DNA of 64,000 nt from an uncultured Methanobrevibacter sp. GTDB lineage: Archaea; Methanobacteriota; Methanobacteria; Methanobacteriales; Methanobacteriaceae. The notes beneath the pieces were generated by a model. It was not told the DNA's origin. It saw only the letters and a list, made by a program, of their open reading frames with translations, and searched no databases. The stretch lies in NCBI GenBank assembly GCA_946541845.1, contig CAMNJW010000001.1:1-64000 (forward strand), written 5' to 3'. Shown here in pieces: positions 62,908 through 64,000 of the stretch. Each line of letters starts with the position of its first letter. Positions within the stretch are counted from its first letter, which is position 1. Made by a program: the position numbers and the translations under genes.

Positions 62908-63597
62908 TTATTCAGCTAAATCAATTATATCAATGTCATAATTAGAACCATCTTTGATATCAATTAAGATAGCCCCATTATCTTTGAGCATACCAGGATT
63001 AGCCACATCTGTAGTTTTTCCGATTTTACTAAGTGACTTAGCCTCATGAATATGGCCGCAAAGATTTATTTCAGGCTCAAACTCATGAATAGATTTTTGA
63101 ATACCTGAACTGCCTACATGTTCACCATTAGCAACTCTATCCGCTGCAGTATTGAATGGTGGTGCATGTGTAACTAATATTCTGACCTTAGGCACATCAG
63201 AATTATAAACATAGTCATAATTAGCTAATAGGTCATAAACTGCCCTGTAGATTTTATCGTCATCCATTTCACCAGGTGTGTCAAATGGAGTTGGATTAGA
63301 TCCACCAAAACCAAATAGAATTGCGTCACCATATGCAACAATGTTATTATGAAGACAGAATGCAACATCATTAATAGCATTACAAATTCCATTAGGGTCA
63401 CAGTTTCCAGGAATAGCTATTACATCTACTTCATATTCATAAATTTTATTAATAAAAGTTTCTACAAATTCTAAAGGTCCAAAATCAGTAATATCACCAA
63501 GAATCAAAACTAAATCAATGTCGTTGTTGCCTAAATAAGTATATAAATTCTCATTTTCTTCACCATGAACATCACTGATTGCTAAAATTTTAGTCAT
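62908..63597 (-). CDS. Metallophosphoesterase
   Basis: A 229-residue calcineurin-like phosphoesterase. All sequence motifs of the fold are present: ISDVHGEE near 7, LILGDITDFG near 32, AIPGNCDP near 60, ILVTHAPPFN near 145 and INLCGHIHEAKS near 183. The substrate is unknown; the YfcE-like architecture favours a phosphodiester. AAAGGTGATTAA precedes the ATG; it lies 11 bases after the partial gene to its right. Confidence 0.9.
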   Translation of the reverse strand: MTKILAISDVHGEENENLYTYLGNNDIDLVLILGDITDFGPLEFVETFINKIYEYEVDVIAIPGNCDPNGICNAINDVAFCLHNNIVAYGDAILFGFGGSNPTPFDTPGEMDDDKIYRAVYDLLANYDYVYNSDVPKVRILVTHAPPFNTAADRVANGEHVGSSGIQKSIHEFEPEINLCGHIHEAKSLSKIGKTTDVANPGMLKDNGAILIDIKDGSNYDIDIIDLAE

Positions 63598-63607
63598 TTA
63601 ATCACCT

Positions 63608-64000
63608 TTAATCTTCTAAAAAGAAAGATCCCATCTCTTTTAAACCATTTTGGAGATCTTCTTTATCACCATGTAATTCAACAGTCACATCATCTTCAAA
63701 TTCAATGATAAGACCATTCCATTCCGCAATTTCTTGGACTCTTTCTTCAGCTAAAGGAACTCTTAAATTAATTCTTCCAGTAGTTAATCCAGGAGGTGAA
63801 TTCACAAGAAATTTTGACCTGGATTTAGGGAATTCAAGTACCTCTTCTCCCCTCATGACTCTTTTTAATAAGTCAAGCCATTGGTCAACATACTCTTCAC
63901 CCTCATTTTCTTCAGCAATTGTTAAAAGAGTAGCCTGAATACTATTTAAAGACATTTCTGCATTTGCTAAACCATTAATCAAATCTGGATGGGAAGGGTC
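63608..64000 (-). CDS. Partial gene: C-terminal part of an uncharacterised archaeal protein
   Basis: The frame is open to the right window edge (DPSHPDLINGLANAEMSLNS at 63941-64000), so the start is outside. About 130 C-terminal residues are visible. They include AEENEGEEYVDQWLDLLKRVMRGEEVLEFP, a helical segment, and a beta-rich end EWNGLIIEFEDDVTVELHGDKEDLQNG. No motif gives a function; a DUF2096-like archaeal family is a guess. The metallophosphoesterase follows 11 bases downstream, so they are probably cotranscribed. Confidence 0.6.
   Translation of the reverse strand, partial: DPSHPDLINGLANAEMSLNSIQATLLTIAEENEGEEYVDQWLDLLKRVMRGEEVLEFPKSRSKFLVNSPPGLTTGRINLRVPLAEERVQEIAEWNGLIIEFEDDVTVELHGDKEDLQNGLKEMGSFFLED

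Noticed and set aside
1-64000. Mobile elements, prophage, defence islands or CRISPR arrays
   Set aside because: No transposase, integrase, restriction, Cas or toxin-antitoxin genes were recognised, and no tandem spaced repeats were seen.

Overview
The window is a stretch of chromosome from a low-G+C methanogenic archaeon of the order Methanobacteriales, most likely Methanobrevibacter or a close relative. The evidence is an F420-dependent methylene-H4MPT dehydrogenase at the left edge, a formate-dehydrogenase-like electron module beside it, an Fwd-type polyferredoxin, 2-phosphoglycerate kinase (cyclic 2,3-diphosphoglycerate synthesis), surface proteins with pseudomurein-binding and pseudomurein-peptidase-like domains, class III signal peptide pilins, and archaeal ribosomal protein operons in the order usual for this lineage. 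I see no plasmid, phage, insertion sequence, CRISPR array or rRNA gene.

Layout. 1-4.1 kb: the 5' part of mtd, then a minus-strand module of an MvhD-like protein, an FdhB-like protein, a shortened FdhA-like protein and a small possibly SecB-like protein. 4.6-16.9 kb: one long minus-strand block read from right to left as S13, S4, S11, RpoD, L18e, L13, S9, RpoN, RpoK, enolase, ferredoxin, S2, a MEMO-family protein, then isoprenoid lipid genes (mevalonate kinase, isopentenyl phosphate kinase, type 2 IPP isomerase), RNase J and the short-chain prenyl diphosphate synthase. A tRNA-Ser(GGA) lies upstream of S13. 17.3-22.1 kb: lemA with a DUF2207 membrane protein, then a large secreted protein ending in a transglutaminase-like domain. 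22.2-38.9 kb: the S10/spc block on the minus strand from L3 down to SecY, adenylate kinase, an EMC3-like membrane protein, L34e, cytidylate kinase, L14e and Cbf5. RNase P subunit Rpp29 and a SUI1-type factor are embedded in it.

39-64 kb is mixed: two RNA methyltransferases, PycA with biotin ligase, an MJ0158-type PLP protein, fumarase beta, a DUF2070 membrane protein, RqcH/NEMF, a UPF0173 hydrolase, a membrane protein with a TrmB/PLD-like tail, two pilin-like peptides, a ferredoxin and polyferredoxin pair, CoaD, a second large wall-binding peptidase-like protein, a B12/radical-SAM protein, an aminotransferase, a cation-efflux transporter, tRNA-Ser(GCT), the 7S SRP RNA, a CBS-domain protein, 2-phosphoglycerate kinase, a metallophosphoesterase and a partial gene at the right edge.

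How the parts work together. Most of the window is translation, transcription and secretion machinery (ribosomal proteins, SecY, SRP RNA, EMC3-like) next to archaeal lipid synthesis. The less ordinary parts are: (i) the Flp-like redox module with inverted GTAATAC elements around its promoter; (ii) two paralogous secreted peptidase-like proteins, one apparently using a non-canonical start codon; (iii) a ferredoxin-polyferredoxin pair resembling FwdH/FwdF but without the catalytic fwd genes beside it; (iv) several structured non-coding stretches. No clear-cut new defence or mobile system is visible. Start codons were adjusted where a ribosome binding site favours an internal start. Function calls rest on recognition of motifs and family signatures, not on database searches.
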